64,000 nucleotides of DNA. It comes from a bacterium (GTDB lineage Bacteria > Actinomycetota > Acidimicrobiia > Spongiisociales > ZC4RG35). The notes under the pieces are model-generated. The model did not search any database. It was given only the letters and a program-made list of their open reading frames with translations, and was not told the origin of the DNA. Location of the stretch: the NCBI GenBank assembly GCA_028823995.1, contig JAPPFD010000020.1:39857-103856 (forward strand), in the 5' to 3' direction. This document shows positions 17,887 through 31,007 of this stretch, one piece after another. Every line of letters starts with the position of its first letter. Positions within the stretch are counted from its first letter, which is position 1. The position numbers were made by a program, and so were the translations under genes.

Positions 17887-19437
17887 CTACGGTAGGTTGC
17901 CCTTTTTGTCGGCGGAGGGAGGTTGAGTCTTGGTGGTTGGGGTTTCGGTGGCACGATGCAAAAGCGCCGCGGTTTCGCCTCGGGAGGTTGGCAGGTGTGG
18001 ACAATACCGAGCAGGATTGGTTGCACAGTAACCGACGACGCCTGCGGTGGTGGCCGCTTTTATGTTGACGGAGTGGGGGTTCCCAATAGTGTCGATGTAT
18101 TCGCTGGCCGGCCCGCCTCCGAGTTGGAATGCGTGGACCGCAAAGGTTGCCATCTGGTCTCGTCTCACGTAGTCATGGGGACAGAACCGGGCAGGGCTGG
18201 TCGAGCATCCCTGGGTGATCCCGAGGGCGGCAAGCCGGTCCACGTAGGGCGCCCACCATTTGGAGGCGTCGATGTCTGCAAATCGGGAGACCTCGATCGG
18301 TTCGGGTTCATCACTGTCCAAGGTTCGCACCAACCACACGGCCATCACCCATCTTTGCACGGGACCGTCCGGACAGAACAGCGCTGGGCCGCAGGCGGTG
18401 TTGCGCAAGACGCCTTGAGAAGCGAGGGCTTCGATGGCGGACGTCTCCTCGCCTGGTGTGACGTCTTTGTATAGGGATGTGCTGTCAGGCAGTGACTCGG
18501 CCCCGAGTGGCGGGTCGATGCATCCGCCGGGGCTTCCGCCGCGCAACCGTCGCGATGTGACGATGGTGCCGTTGTAGCCGGATCCGGGACTGTCGGTGGT
18601 CAGGTACTGGATGATGCCATGAGCGATGGCCAGGGCCTCGGTCTCCTGGGCGTCAGGGTCGGCCAAGAGTCGCGCTTCGGCCGGGTTGGACAGATAGGCG
18701 GCTTCGGTAATCACCGAGGTCAGACCCGGGGTGTATTGCAGGATGCCGTAGAGATCCTTGCCGTCGCGGCGGCGGACTATGGCGTTGGCTCCCCGAAGGC
18801 CCGTGACTCGCCAGGTTATGCCGTACTGCGACAGAGCGCTGTGTATCCGCTCGTACAGAATCCCCCCCAGGCGTGCAGAGTCGGGGTTGTGGGCCTGGTG
18901 GTAGGTCTCGGTTCCCGGACTCGACGACCGGCGTACCGCCCCTCCGTTGTGATGGATCGACACGAACACATCGGGGTCCACGGCGCGGGCTATCTCGGAG
19001 CGGACGACCACCGGCATGCGGACGTCGGTGGTGCGGGTCAGCAGCACGCTGTAGCCGTGGGCCCTCAACTCCGTGGCCGCCATCTGGGCGACAGACAGAT
19101 TCAATTCCTTCTCGGAAAGACCATTGGACCCGATCGCTCCGTACTCGCTGCCGCCGTGTCCCGGGTCGAGCACTACATCCACACTGCCCAGGTACGTACC
19201 TGAACTGACGAATCCCTCCCGCCAGCATGTGGTGGTAACCCGAAATCCTCCGTCCTGAGCCTCCCGGACGGGCAACACAAGCCCCGAATCGGTGACTATC
19301 ACCCCGCTGCCGGGCGGACCCGGTTCGATGTCCTGGGCCTGGACCGGTCCCGCTGCCACCTGTGACGCCACCAACGCGGCCAAGAGCCAACGCAGGGCCA
19401 ACTTTCCTGCCCGGGACGTCCTCAATCGAGCCACCAC
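17887..19437 (-). CDS. Secreted N-acetylmuramoyl-L-alanine amidase (Amidase_3) with SLH repeats
   Basis: A 516-residue cell-wall hydrolase that cleaves between muramic acid and the stem peptide. A signal peptide covers about 1-34. The Amidase_3 domain (about 85-285) shows zinc ligands in LDPGHGG, in SEKELN and in SIHHNGG, and the catalytic Glu in ITEAAYLSN. The C-terminal third has three SLH-like repeats. The two clearer ones are SRFADIDASKWWAPYVDRL followed by GCSTSPARFCP, and GYCATNPARYCPHLPTSRG; all carry paired cysteines. SLH modules normally hold proteins at the envelope. The start is GTG 19437 or 19434. Confidence 0.88.
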   Translation of the reverse strand: MVARLRTSRAGKLALRWLLAALVASQVAAGPVQAQDIEPGPPGSGVIVTDSGLVLPVREAQDGGFRVTTTCWREGFVSSGTYLGSVDVVLDPGHGGSEYGAIGSNGLSEKELNLSVAQMAATELRAHGYSVLLTRTTDVRMPVVVRSEIARAVDPDVFVSIHHNGGAVRRSSSPGTETYHQAHNPDSARLGGILYERIHSALSQYGITWRVTGLRGANAIVRRRDGKDLYGILQYTPGLTSVITEAAYLSNPAEARLLADPDAQETEALAIAHGIIQYLTTDSPGSGYNGTIVTSRRLRGGSPGGCIDPPLGAESLPDSTSLYKDVTPGEETSAIEALASQGVLRNTACGPALFCPDGPVQRWVMAVWLVRTLDSDEPEPIEVSRFADIDASKWWAPYVDRLAALGITQGCSTSPARFCPHDYVRRDQMATFAVHAFQLGGGPASEYIDTIGNPHSVNIKAATTAGVVGYCATNPARYCPHLPTSRGETAALLHRATETPTTKTQPPSADKKGNLP

Positions 19438-19543
19438 ATTGGGTATCGTTTACCAATCAACCCTGCCCACCTTACAGGCCGATCCGTCCATTGCGGGGTA
19501 AGGTGTATCACATGCTACGGAGGAGCGTGACTGCCTGAAAGCG

Positions 19544-19837
19544 GTGCATGACATGGGCGGCGTGCCCAGCGAGGATCCCATCGACCGGTCGGAGCGCCAG
19601 TTGATGGAATGGGAGCGCCGGACCGGTGCGCTGGTGGATGTGCTGAGGGAGAAGCAAGTGATCAACACCGACGAGTTGCGTCGCGGTATCGAGGCGATCC
19701 CTCCCGATGAGTACCGTCGCCTCGGCTATTACGAGCGTTGGTCGTCCTCGCTTGAGATTCTCCTAGTTGAGAAGGGGCTGCTCACCACCCGGGAAATCGA
19801 CGGACGAGCCGCCGCGGTCGGGGAGAGGTGGGGCTGA
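19544..19837 (+). CDS. Nitrile hydratase beta subunit N-terminal half / thiocyanate hydrolase ScnB-like subunit
   Basis: A 97-residue protein matching only the N-terminal helical half of nitrile hydratase beta. It opens with HDMGG, the family's conserved N-terminal motif, followed by the WERRTGALVDVL helix and GYYERWSSSLEILLVEKGLL, which resembles the conserved W/Y-rich helix of this domain. Thiocyanate hydrolase ScnB has the same segment as a separate subunit. The start is GTG 19544; a GGAGG at 19519-19523 lies rather far upstream. It is followed at once by the beta C-terminal half and the alpha subunit. Nitrile hydratase activator proteins share this fold, so an assembly role is an alternative. 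Confidence 0.78.
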   Translation: MHDMGGVPSEDPIDRSERQLMEWERRTGALVDVLREKQVINTDELRRGIEAIPPDEYRRLGYYERWSSSLEILLVEKGLLTTREIDGRAAAVGERWG

Positions 19838-19838
19838 G

Positions 19839-20147
19839 TTGGCGAGGTTCTGCCCCGGAGACCGGGTGAGGGTTTTGCCGAACGTGGTCGACACCCATCA
19901 CAGGACACCTTCCTACGTCAAGGGCCGGATCGGGCGGGTGCATGCTCTGTCGGGCAGTTTCTATGACCCTGAGGATCGCGCTTACGGAGGGACCGGGCTC
20001 CCCAAACGAGAGCTTTACCTGGTTTGGTTCGGCATGCAGAGTCTTTGGGGACGGCGATACCGGGGGGGAGAAGAAGACAAGCTGCTGGTCGACATCTATG
20101 AACAGTGGCTGGAACCGGTCGGCGAGCCGGCGGGAAGCCAGGGCTGA
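19839..20147 (+). CDS. Nitrile hydratase beta subunit C-terminal half / thiocyanate hydrolase ScnA-like subunit
   Basis: About 102 residues from TTG 19839, one base after the preceding stop. It is the SH3-like barrel of nitrile hydratase beta: FCPGDRVRVLP at the start, THHRTPSYVKGRIGRVH with the conserved Arg that reaches the metal site, and the end part YLVWFGMQSLWG and IYEQWLEPV. In ordinary nitrile hydratases this is fused to the preceding domain; here they are separate genes, as in thiocyanate hydrolase and toyocamycin nitrile hydratase. It ends 2 bp before the alpha gene. Confidence 0.78.
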   Translation: MARFCPGDRVRVLPNVVDTHHRTPSYVKGRIGRVHALSGSFYDPEDRAYGGTGLPKRELYLVWFGMQSLWGRRYRGGEEDKLLVDIYEQWLEPVGEPAGSQG

Positions 20148-20149
20148 CC

Positions 20150-20794
20150 ATGGGCGCTGACCACGACCACGGCGGGGACCACCGCCATCCCGGTCTGGCG
20201 GAGGACCTCTCCCTGAGCGATCCGGCCCGCCGGCTCCTGGCGATGGAGGAACTCCTGGTCGAAAAGGGCGTGATAGACGCGAATGACGTCCGCAGGGTCA
20301 TGGATGTTATTGCGGCCAGGGCGCCGGTCGACGGCGCCAGGGTCGTGGCGCGGGCATGGATCGACCCGGCCTTCAAGCTCCGTCTGCTTGAAGACCCGCG
20401 GGCGGCGCTGGCAGAGTTGGGGTATCCGGCGGTCTCGGGAGCAATGCTGGCGGTGGTGGAGAACACCGAAGCTGTGCATCACCTGGTTGTGTGCACCCTG
20501 TGTTCGTGTTACCCGACCTCGCTGCTCGGCCCTCCTCCGGACTGGTACAAGAGTTTCGCCTACCGGTCGAGGGCAGTGGTGGACCCCCGGGGAGTGATGC
20601 GGGAATTCGGCCTGGAGGTGGGAGAGGCGGTCGAGGTCCGAGTGGTCGACAGTGCCGCCGACCTCCGCTACATGGTGCTGCCCCGGCGGCCGGAGGGAAC
20701 CGAGGGGATGGCCGAGGAGGACCTGGTGGCGCTGGTTACCAGGGACAGCCTGGTGGGTGTCGGGGCGCCCAACCAACCGGCCGTCAATTCCTGA
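20150..20794 (+). CDS. Nitrile hydratase alpha subunit / thiocyanate hydrolase ScnC-like subunit (cobalt type)
   Basis: A 214-residue metal-binding subunit. The claw motif VCTLCSCYP near residue 116 has Thr before the second Leu-Cys, which marks the cobalt type; iron enzymes have Ser there. Its three Cys and one Ser bind the metal, with two Cys normally oxidised. Other family segments are RVVARAWIDPAFK, PPDWYKSFAYRSRAV and RRPEGTEGMAEEDL followed by LVTRDSLVGV. The His-rich N-terminus (DHDHGGDHRH) recalls ScnC of thiocyanate hydrolase. It would hydrate a nitrile to an amide, or hydrolyse thiocyanate to COS and ammonia. The sequence alone cannot decide. Confidence 0.88.
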   Translation: MGADHDHGGDHRHPGLAEDLSLSDPARRLLAMEELLVEKGVIDANDVRRVMDVIAARAPVDGARVVARAWIDPAFKLRLLEDPRAALAELGYPAVSGAMLAVVENTEAVHHLVVCTLCSCYPTSLLGPPPDWYKSFAYRSRAVVDPRGVMREFGLEVGEAVEVRVVDSAADLRYMVLPRRPEGTEGMAEEDLVALVTRDSLVGVGAPNQPAVNS

Positions 20795-20926
20795 CAGTCA
20801 TCGGCGTCACTTCATCCGCGGGCGCCGGCCTACCGTAGTTGTCGCTCTGGGCTCTCCCGGACGGTCTCCTTCATCCAGCGGCACACGCGCTGGCGAAGGT
20901 ACCTGGCCAAAGAGTCACGGATTTAC

Positions 20927-21026
20927 TTGACAGGGGCTCTTCTTCGTGTCTAAAGTAAAACCTTGGAGGGTGGCCGTGGCTGGCCATCAAACAGATTTGT
21001 GTGAATCGTCTTCACGCGTCTATACT
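20927..21026 (+). promoter_or_regulatory. rpoBC promoter region
   Basis: TTGACA (20927-20932) and TAAAGT (20951-20956) are separated by 18 bp, a strong vegetative promoter. A second candidate is TTGTGT (20997-21002) with TATACT (21021-21026), also 18 bp apart. Either would give a leader of 40-115 nt before the rpoB start at 21071. Confidence 0.65.
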
Positions 21027-21054
21027 TGGCTGTTCTTGTCCCGCTGCATGCCTT

Positions 21055-21061
21055 AAGGAGG
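21055..21061 (+). promoter_or_regulatory. Ribosome-binding site fixing the rpoB TTG start
   Basis: AAGGAGG lies 9 nt before TTG 21071. The frame is open further upstream (to 21026), but that stretch overlaps the promoter and does not match RpoB. Confidence 0.75.
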
Positions 21062-21070
21062 AAACGCGTC

Positions 21071-24517
<3,447 letters not shown>

Positions 24518-24542
24518 CCGACGTTCGAACGGGGGTTAGCCA

Positions 24543-27500
24543 ATGACCATGACCGAACCACAGCTTCATGCCGCGAATCGTCGGCTCCTTTTCGACGAGG
24601 TGCAGATAAGCCTGGCTTCCAGCGATCAGATCAGGGCTTGGTCCTTTGGCGAGGTCAAGAAGCCCGAGACCATCAACCACCGGACCCTGAAGCCCGAGCG
24701 GGACGGGTTGTTCGACGAGCGGATCTTTGGTCCACAGCGGGACTGGGAGTGCTATTGCGGTAAGTACAAGAGGGTTCGGTACAAGAGTCTGATCTGTGAG
24801 AAGTGCGGAGTGGAGGTGACTCGTTCCAAGGTGCGCCGGGAGAGAATGGGCCACATCGATCTCGCCGCTCCGGTGGCCCACATCTGGTTCTTCAAGGGTG
24901 TCCCCTCCCGGCTGGGGTATCTGCTGGACATCTCGCTTCGCGACCTGGAGAAAATCATCTACTTCGCCGCCCATGTGGTGACTTCGGTGGACAGGACCCG
25001 TCTGCTGCGGGACCTGCCGGAGTTGGAGAAGGAGTACCTCGAAGAGGTGAGGGAGGTCAAGGAAGACTTCGAGGAGTGGCAGAGGAGCCGGCTGGAGGAA
25101 CTCGAGAAAGAACTGGCCCGCATGGAGGAGGCGAACGCCAAGCCGGCAGAGATCAGGCAGGCTGACAAGTCGGCTCAGACCCAGATCGCCGAACGCCACC
25201 GGAGGATGGAAGATGAATGCGAGGTGGCTACCGAGGCTTACGAGACCGTCCGGCGCCTGCAGGTCAAGGACCTGGTGGAGTACGAGCAACTCTGGAAGGT
25301 GATGGAAATCAACTACGGGGACTACTTCACCGGGGGAATGGGAGCGGAGGCGATTCGGGATCTTCTGGCAGGGCTGGACCTCGACGCGGAGATGCGCAAG
25401 CTCGAGGAGGACATGGATTCCAAGTCGGCGCAGCGTCGCCAGCGCGCCACACTCCGCATGAAGGTGGTGCGTCCTTTCGCCGAGGGACTGAACGACCCGA
25501 CCAACATGGTTCTTCACACCTTGCCGGTGATCCCGCCCGATCTGCGACCCATGGTGCAGTTGGACGGGGGGCGATTCGCCACTTCCGATCTCAATGATCT
25601 CTACCGGCGGGTCATCAACCGCAACAACCGCCTCAAGCGACTGTTGGAGTACGGTGCTCCGGAGATCATCGTCAACAACGAGAGGCGCATGCTCCAGGAG
25701 GCGGTGGACGCCCTATTCGACAACGGTCGTCGCGGTCGGGCCGTAACCGGTCAAGGCACCCGCGCTCTGAAGTCGCTGTCCGACATGATCAAGGGAAAGG
25801 CGGGCCGCTTCCGCCAGAACCTGCTGGGCAAGCGGGTTGACTATTCGGGGCGCTCGGTGATCGTGGTTGGGCCCCAGCTGAAATTGCATCAGTGCGGTCT
25901 CCCCAAGGAGATGGCGCTGGAATTGTTCAAACCCTACGTGATGAAGGGCCTGGTCGACAGCGATGCAGCGCCGAATATCAAGTCGGCCAAGCGAATGGTC
26001 GAGCAGCAGCGGGATGAGGTCTGGGACGTGTTGTCGACGGCGATCTCGGAGCACCCGGTGCTCCTGAACCGCGCTCCCACTCTTCACCGGCTGGGTATCC
26101 AGGCATTCGAACCGGTGTTGGTGGAGGGCAAGGCAATCCAGATCCATCCGTTGGTCTGTGAGGCTTTCAACGCGGATTTCGACGGGGACCAGATGGCGGT
26201 TCACCTGCCCATCTCCCCCGAGGCCCAGGCGGAGGCGCGCATTTTGATGCTTTCCCGCAACAACGTTCTGTCACCCGCCTCGGGTCGGCCGATCGTCACG
26301 CCCAGCCAGGACATGGTGATCGGGATCTACTACCTGACCGAACTCGAACCGGAGGCCCGGGGCGCCGATCGCGTATTCGGGTCGGTGGACGAGGCGATAA
26401 TGGCGCACGAGATAGGAGAGCTGAACTTGCATGCCCCCATCTCGGTGCGGCTCGGCTCCCTGGTAGGCGATCAGGAACTTCACGCCGAGTTGAAGGACGA
26501 ATTGGAGGGGCTGATCACCCCCGAGCCGGCGGATGGGGGCGGCTTGACCGAGACCACGGTGGGCCGGGCTATCTTCAACCAGGCCTTTCCCGACTCTTTC
26601 CCCTATGTGAACGCTCCGGTGATCAAATCGGGCATCCGCAAGCTGGTGGAAGTGGCCATAGACCGTTATCCCCGCTTCGAGGTGGAGCAGACTCTCGACG
26701 GCCTCAAGGAGTTGGGATTCCGGTACGCCACCGCGGCCGGGCTGACCATAGGTTTGGAGGATGTCAAGACGCCCAAGAAAAAGAAGCGAATCCTGGCGGA
26801 GCACGCCGGCAGGGCCGAGACGGTCCAGAGCCTCTACGAAAGAGGAGTCATAACCGACAGCGAGCGGCGAGCGGAACTCATCGAGATCTGGAGCGAGGCG
26901 ACCGAAGAGGTGAAGGACGCCATGGAGACGACGCTCAAGTCCGAGCCCTTCAACCCGTTGGAGATGATGGTCGGTTCCGGCGCTCGGGGCAACACCATGC
27001 AGGTGCGCCAGATCGCCGGAATGAGGGGACTGGTGGCCAACCCCCGTGGAGACATCATCCCCAGCCCCATCACCTCCAACTTCCGAGAGGGCCTCTCGGT
27101 GCTCGAATACTTCATTTCCACCCACGGCGCCCGCAAGGGCCTGGCCGACACGGCCCTGCGAACTCGCGACGCCGGCTACCTGACCCGCAAGCTCGTGGAC
27201 GTCTCCCAGGAAGTGATGGTCAGGGAAACGGACTGTGGGACCGACCGGGGAGTGTGGTTCGATGTCGTCGATGTGGTCGAGCAGAGGCCTTCCCCGGTGT
27301 CTGAGGGTACGGCTTCCCAAGACGAACTCTTGACTCCGGTGAGGTATCTGCGCAGCCACATCTTCGGACGGGTGCTGGCGGCTCCGGTGAAGATCAAGCG
27401 CTCGGTGCTGACCACCGACCGCGGTGTTCGCTTGGAGGAGGGCGTACTGATTGACGCGGAGGTGCTGGGCGCCATCGTCAGCCGGGCAGGGGAAGTCAGG

Positions 27501-28658
27501 AGGGTGCGGGTGCGGTCGGTGCTGACATGCGACACCCGCGCTTCGGTGTGCCAACTCTGCTACGGGATGAGCCTGGCCACCGGGAAGATGGTCGAAGAGG
27601 GAGCGGCCGTGGGGATCATGGCCGCCCAGTCGATCGGCGAGCCGGGGACCCAGCTCACCATGCGTACCTTCCATACCGGAGGAGTAGCCGGGTCGGACAT
27701 CACCCAGGGCTTGCCCCGAGTTCTCGAGTTGTTCGAGGCCAGAAGCCCCAAGGGGAGAGCGGTTCTGGCGCCGATCAGTGGGACGGTTGAAATCCTCGCG
27801 GAGGAGGGCCGGCGGATTCAGATCACCGGCAAGGACGAGTTCGGCATGCCCAGCGAGATCGAAATCCCCCTTTCCCGCCACTCGCGGGTCAGGGTCGCCA
27901 ACGAGAGTTCGGTGCAGGCAGGCGATCCCCTGACCGACGGGCCGCTCGATCCCAAGCAGGTCCTGGAGTACCGAGGCGTCAGGGACGCTCAGCAGTATCT
28001 GGTTACGGAGGTGCAGGGCGTCTACCAGTCCCAGGGTGTGGAGATCCACGACAAACACATCGAGTTGGTGGTTCGCCAAATGTTGCGGCGTGTAAGGATC
28101 GTGAGGACCAATGACTCCCGCTTCCTACCCGCCGAATTGGTGGACGGTCAGGTGTTCTTGGACGAGAATCGCCAGCTTTTAGAAGAAGGCAAGGCTCCCG
28201 CCACCGGTCGGCCGGAGTTGATGGGTATCACCAAGGCCTCATTGGCCACTGACTCCTGGCTGTCGGCCGCCTCGTTCCAGGAGACGGCGAGGGTGTTGAC
28301 TGACGCAGCCATCTTCGCAAAGTCGGACTACATGAAGGGGCTCAAGGAGAACGTGATCATCGGCAAACTGGTCCCCGCCGGCACAGGGGCGGTCCAATAC
28401 CAGGATCACGAGCCGCTGGTGCTGGGGTACGAGCGACCGGTCGTTCCCGAGGGACTGGAGTTCGCCACCTCCATGACTCCCTCCGAACTGGGCGGTTCCT
28501 TCAATCCGGCTGACGACCTGGCCCGTGGACTGGGAGTGAGTGAAGAGCTGTTGAGTTCGGTCTTCCCCGGCCCTCCCCTGGAGGGATCGACTCCCGCCAA
28601 CGGCTCCTCGGCATCTGAGGATGAAACCCCGCCGTCGGCGGAGGCCAAGAAGGAGTAG
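24543..28658 (+). CDS. rpoC: DNA-directed RNA polymerase subunit beta-prime
   Basis: A 1371-residue subunit with the catalytic Mg-binding loop NADFDGDQM near residue 543. The N-terminal zinc site is [19 protein letters not shown]. Other marks are [30 protein letters not shown], the trigger loop/bridge region [17 protein letters not shown], and the second zinc site around [13 protein letters not shown]. The family motif [20 protein letters not shown] follows. Translation starts at ATG 24543 or 24549. The C-terminal 40 residues are Ser/Glu/Pro-rich and probably disordered. It ends 4 bp from the convergent GT2 gene, and no terminator is obvious. Confidence 0.97.
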   Translation: MTMTEPQLHAANRRLLFDEVQISLASSDQIRAWSFGEVKKPETINHRTLKPERDGLFDERIFGPQRDWECYCGKYKRVRYKSLICEKCGVEVTRSKVRRERMGHIDLAAPVAHIWFFKGVPSRLGYLLDISLRDLEKIIYFAAHVVTSVDRTRLLRDLPELEKEYLEEVREVKEDFEEWQRSRLEELEKELARMEEANAKPAEIRQADKSAQTQIAERHRRMEDECEVATEAYETVRRLQVKDLVEYEQLWKVMEINYGDYFTGGMGAEAIRDLLAGLDLDAEMRKLEEDMDSKSAQRRQRATLRMKVVRPFAEGLNDPTNMVLHTLPVIPPDLRPMVQLDGGRFATSDLNDLYRRVINRNNRLKRLLEYGAPEIIVNNERRMLQEAVDALFDNGRRGRAVTGQGTRALKSLSDMIKGKAGRFRQNLLGKRVDYSGRSVIVVGPQLKLHQCGLPKEMALELFKPYVMKGLVDSDAAPNIKSAKRMVEQQRDEVWDVLSTAISEHPVLLNRAPTLHRLGIQAFEPVLVEGKAIQIHPLVCEAFNADFDGDQMAVHLPISPEAQAEARILMLSRNNVLSPASGRPIVTPSQDMVIGIYYLTELEPEARGADRVFGSVDEAIMAHEIGELNLHAPISVRLGSLVGDQELHAELKDELEGLITPEPADGGGLTETTVGRAIFNQAFPDSFPYVNAPVIKSGIRKLVEVAIDRYPRFEVEQTLDGLKELGFRYATAAGLTIGLEDVKTPKKKKRILAEHAGRAETVQSLYERGVITDSERRAELIEIWSEATEEVKDAMETTLKSEPFNPLEMMVGSGARGNTMQVRQIAGMRGLVANPRGDIIPSPITSNFREGLSVLEYFISTHGARKGLADTALRTRDAGYLTRKLVDVSQEVMVRETDCGTDRGVWFDVVDVVEQRPSPVSEGTASQDELLTPVRYLRSHIFGRVLAAPVKIKRSVLTTDRGVRLEEGVLIDAEVLGAIVSRAGEVRRVRVRSVLTCDTRASVCQLCYGMSLATGKMVEEGAAVGIMAAQSIGEPGTQLTMRTFHTGGVAGSDITQGLPRVLELFEARSPKGRAVLAPISGTVEILAEEGRRIQITGKDEFGMPSEIEIPLSRHSRVRVANESSVQAGDPLTDGPLDPKQVLEYRGVRDAQQYLVTEVQGVYQSQGVEIHDKHIELVVRQMLRRVRIVRTNDSRFLPAELVDGQVFLDENRQLLEEGKAPATGRPELMGITKASLATDSWLSAASFQETARVLTDAAIFAKSDYMKGLKENVIIGKLVPAGTGAVQYQDHEPLVLGYERPVVPEGLEFATSMTPSELGGSFNPADDLARGLGVSEELLSSVFPGPPLEGSTPANGSSASEDETPPSAEAKKE

Positions 28659-28662
28659 AAGC

Positions 28663-29649
28663 CTAGTAGGGGGGTCCGAGAGTCCGGCTGACCCGGCCAG
28701 GCCCGGCGGCTAGTCCGATCAGGATCCCCAATCCGTTGGAGAGTTGCACCGTGGCTGCGGCCAGCAGTTGGCGCGGCCACCCGCCGGTGACCACCGCCAG
28801 ATAGACGGTCCAGCCTCCCAGCCCGAACAGGGCCCACCACCAGCCGAGCCACGGCGCAGCGGCCAGGGTTGCGACCAGGGCGATCGCCAAACCCAGGGGT
28901 GCCAGGGGGCGAAGGGTGGGGAGTTCCCGGTTTGCATACAGCATCTCCGCCTTGGCCCGGCCGTATCGGTAGAACTGTCTCCAGAGCGCTCCCGGGGTGG
29001 CACGGGGCCGGTAGCGAGAGCGGATTGCAGGGTCCAACACCACCTCGCCTCCTTGTTTGCGGATCCGGTAGGCCAGGTCGGCATCCTCGGCCACCCCGCT
29101 GGGGAACCGTCTGAGCCCCATTTGGAGGAGACGGGAGCGTCGTATAGCCCCCAGGTAAACGGTGTCGGCCCGGCGCCGTTTCAGTACCCGCCGGTAGGGA
29201 GCGGGTCCTACCACCCACCGGTTGACCATCACCGACGCCACGGCGCGTCCGAACGGATCAGACCCTTCGGGGCGCATCGGGCCCCCCACCAGATCGGCCC
29301 CTGTCTCCAACAGGGCCTCGACATTGCGGCGCAGGTAATCGCCGGCATAGACCGTGTGGGCGTCCGCCCGGATCACGATCTTCCCCTTGGCCGTCTCGGC
29401 GGCCAGCATGAGACTCCCGGTGAGGTGCCGGCGGCCCTCCGGAGCGGAGAGCACCAACAGATGGGGAAGGCGCTCGGACCAAGAGGCCAGTATGGCCGGG
29501 GTGCCGTCCCGGGACCCTCCGTCCACCGCCACCATTTCCCACCCTCCCTCGTAGTCCTGGTCCCGGAGCGATCCCAGTACCTCCCCCAAACCCGCAGCCT
29601 CGTTGAGAATAGGCATTAGAACGGAGACACTGGGCCACGGGTTGGACAC
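28663..29649 (-). CDS. Glycosyltransferase family 2 membrane protein (ExoA-like)
   Basis: A 328-residue GT-A glycosyltransferase. The N-terminus has SVSVLMPILNEAAGL and VAVDGGSRDGT, the divalent-metal region appears as RADAHTVY near 100, and the acceptor-side acid is in GVAEDADLAYRIRK. Two or three hydrophobic segments follow residue 235, so the enzyme is membrane-anchored. ExoA-like enzymes extend lipid-linked exopolysaccharide units. It is divergent from the sugar transferase at 29724, with the start codons 75 bp apart. Confidence 0.87.
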   Translation of the reverse strand: MSNPWPSVSVLMPILNEAAGLGEVLGSLRDQDYEGGWEMVAVDGGSRDGTPAILASWSERLPHLLVLSAPEGRRHLTGSLMLAAETAKGKIVIRADAHTVYAGDYLRRNVEALLETGADLVGGPMRPEGSDPFGRAVASVMVNRWVVGPAPYRRVLKRRRADTVYLGAIRRSRLLQMGLRRFPSGVAEDADLAYRIRKQGGEVVLDPAIRSRYRPRATPGALWRQFYRYGRAKAEMLYANRELPTLRPLAPLGLAIALVATLAAAPWLGWWWALFGLGGWTVYLAVVTGGWPRQLLAAATVQLSNGLGILIGLAAGPGRVSRTLGPPY

Positions 29650-29708
29650 GGGTATTGACCCTAGCCAGGCCCATCCGGACGTGTGGCCGACAGGGCTAGC
29701 GGCTTGCG

Positions 29709-29714
29709 TAGCAT
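29709..29714 (+). promoter_or_regulatory. -10 box (TAGCAT) of a leaderless promoter for the sugar transferase
   Basis: TAGCAT ends 9 nt before ATG 29724; no ribosome site is present. The same hexamer stands before pafA and the gene at 42095. Confidence 0.55.
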
Positions 29715-29723
29715 TTGCGGTCT

Positions 29724-31007
29724 ATGAGGAGCAGATTCATCATGTCGATGGGTGTTGTCGACCTGGTTTTGCTGGCGGGCTCGGTGGCGCTTGCTTCCTG
29801 GTTACTCTACGGGACCCTTCTTCCATGGAACGCCGAGCAGGTTGGCACACAAGCGCTGCCGCTGCTCGGCTTCCTGGTGCTGGCGGCCCTGGGTTCTTCG
29901 GCGGTCATCCTTGCGATGTCCGGTCCGGGTGTTCCCCGCCCGAGCTATGGCAGGGGTATGGCCATGGTTATGGTCACCCTCTCGGCCACTGCCCTGATGG
30001 TCCTGGCCACCAGGGTCTACTTCTCCCGCTCCCTGCTGCTGGTGACGGTGGCGGTGTGGACATTGTTCGTCATTCTTCACCGGGCCGTGCGGAGACGGCG
30101 GCCATGGATCGAGCCGATGGTGGTGTTCTCCTCCGATCAGGAGATGGTTTCCGAACTTCAGCGGGCGCCCCATGCCGAGGTGCTGGCGACGATCGACCCT
30201 GTCTCCCATCCCGATCAGCAACCGTTGGATCCCCGGGCCACCCTGGTGGTGGACATGGCCGTGGTCCACTCGCCGGCGGTGGCGGGGTTGGTGTCCGGAC
30301 ACGACTTGGCCGGCCGGGTGGTGAAGCCTCTCGCCTCCGTCTACGAGGAACACACCGGGCGGGTCCCGCTCCCCCGGCTGGTGCAGGACTGGCAGATGAC
30401 GTCGACCCTGCACAGGGTCCGGAACTGGCTGTGGGGAAAGCGGCTTTTCGATCTGGCGGCGGTGATCATCACCATGCCGGTCTGGCTTCTTTTAGCCGCG
30501 CTGGTGGCGGTGGCGGTCCGGGTCTTCTCACCGGGCCCGGTGTTGTTCCGCCAGACCCGGGTGGGCAAGGGGGGAAGGCACTTCACCATTTACAAGTTCC
30601 GCACGATGCGCAGCGACGCCGAGGCCGGGGGCCCCCGTTTCGCCGAGGTTGATGATCCCAGGCTGGTGAGAGGAGGAGCCTTCCTGCGTCGCTACCGGCT
30701 GGATGAGATTCCCCAGTTGTGGAATGTGCTGAGAGGCGACATGAGTCTGGTGGGCCCCCGGGCAGAGCAGGCGCCCTTCGTGGAGGAGTTTTCCCGGGCG
30801 ATACCCTTCTATTCCCTCCGCCACCTGATGAGGCCGGGAGTAACCGGTTGGGCCCAGACCAACGCCGCGTACGCAGCCGATCTGGAGGCAACTGTCAGGA
30901 AGCTCACTTATGACCTCTATTACATAAAGCATGTCTCTCCCTTGCTGGACCTGCGGATTCTCTGGGCTTCGGTCTGGACGGTCGTAACCGGATCAGGTTC
31001 CAGATGA
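29724..31007 (+). CDS. Polyprenyl-phosphate sugar-1-phosphate transferase (bacterial sugar transferase)
   Basis: About 427 residues. The N-terminal half has four to five hydrophobic segments (to about residue 125) and a degenerate Rossmann-like middle. The C-terminal bacterial sugar transferase domain (about 235-425) shows KRLFDLAAVIITMP, the LFRQTRVGKGGRHFTIYKFRTM region, DEIPQLWNVLRGDMSLVGPRA and GVTGWAQTN. These enzymes start polysaccharide repeat units by moving a sugar phosphate to the lipid carrier. ATG 29724 is favoured over TTG 29715 by the leaderless -10. It overlaps the flippase-like gene by 4 bp. Confidence 0.9.
   Translation: MRSRFIMSMGVVDLVLLAGSVALASWLLYGTLLPWNAEQVGTQALPLLGFLVLAALGSSAVILAMSGPGVPRPSYGRGMAMVMVTLSATALMVLATRVYFSRSLLLVTVAVWTLFVILHRAVRRRRPWIEPMVVFSSDQEMVSELQRAPHAEVLATIDPVSHPDQQPLDPRATLVVDMAVVHSPAVAGLVSGHDLAGRVVKPLASVYEEHTGRVPLPRLVQDWQMTSTLHRVRNWLWGKRLFDLAAVIITMPVWLLLAALVAVAVRVFSPGPVLFRQTRVGKGGRHFTIYKFRTMRSDAEAGGPRFAEVDDPRLVRGGAFLRRYRLDEIPQLWNVLRGDMSLVGPRAEQAPFVEEFSRAIPFYSLRHLMRPGVTGWAQTNAAYAADLEATVRKLTYDLYYIKHVSPLLDLRILWASVWTVVTGSGSR

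Noticed and set aside
17870..17900. A terminator hairpin after the amidase gene
   Set aside because: The stem is short, includes the stop codon and has no T-run, so I kept it only as a note.
26271..28079. A 602-codon minus-strand open frame
   Set aside because: Antisense to rpoC.
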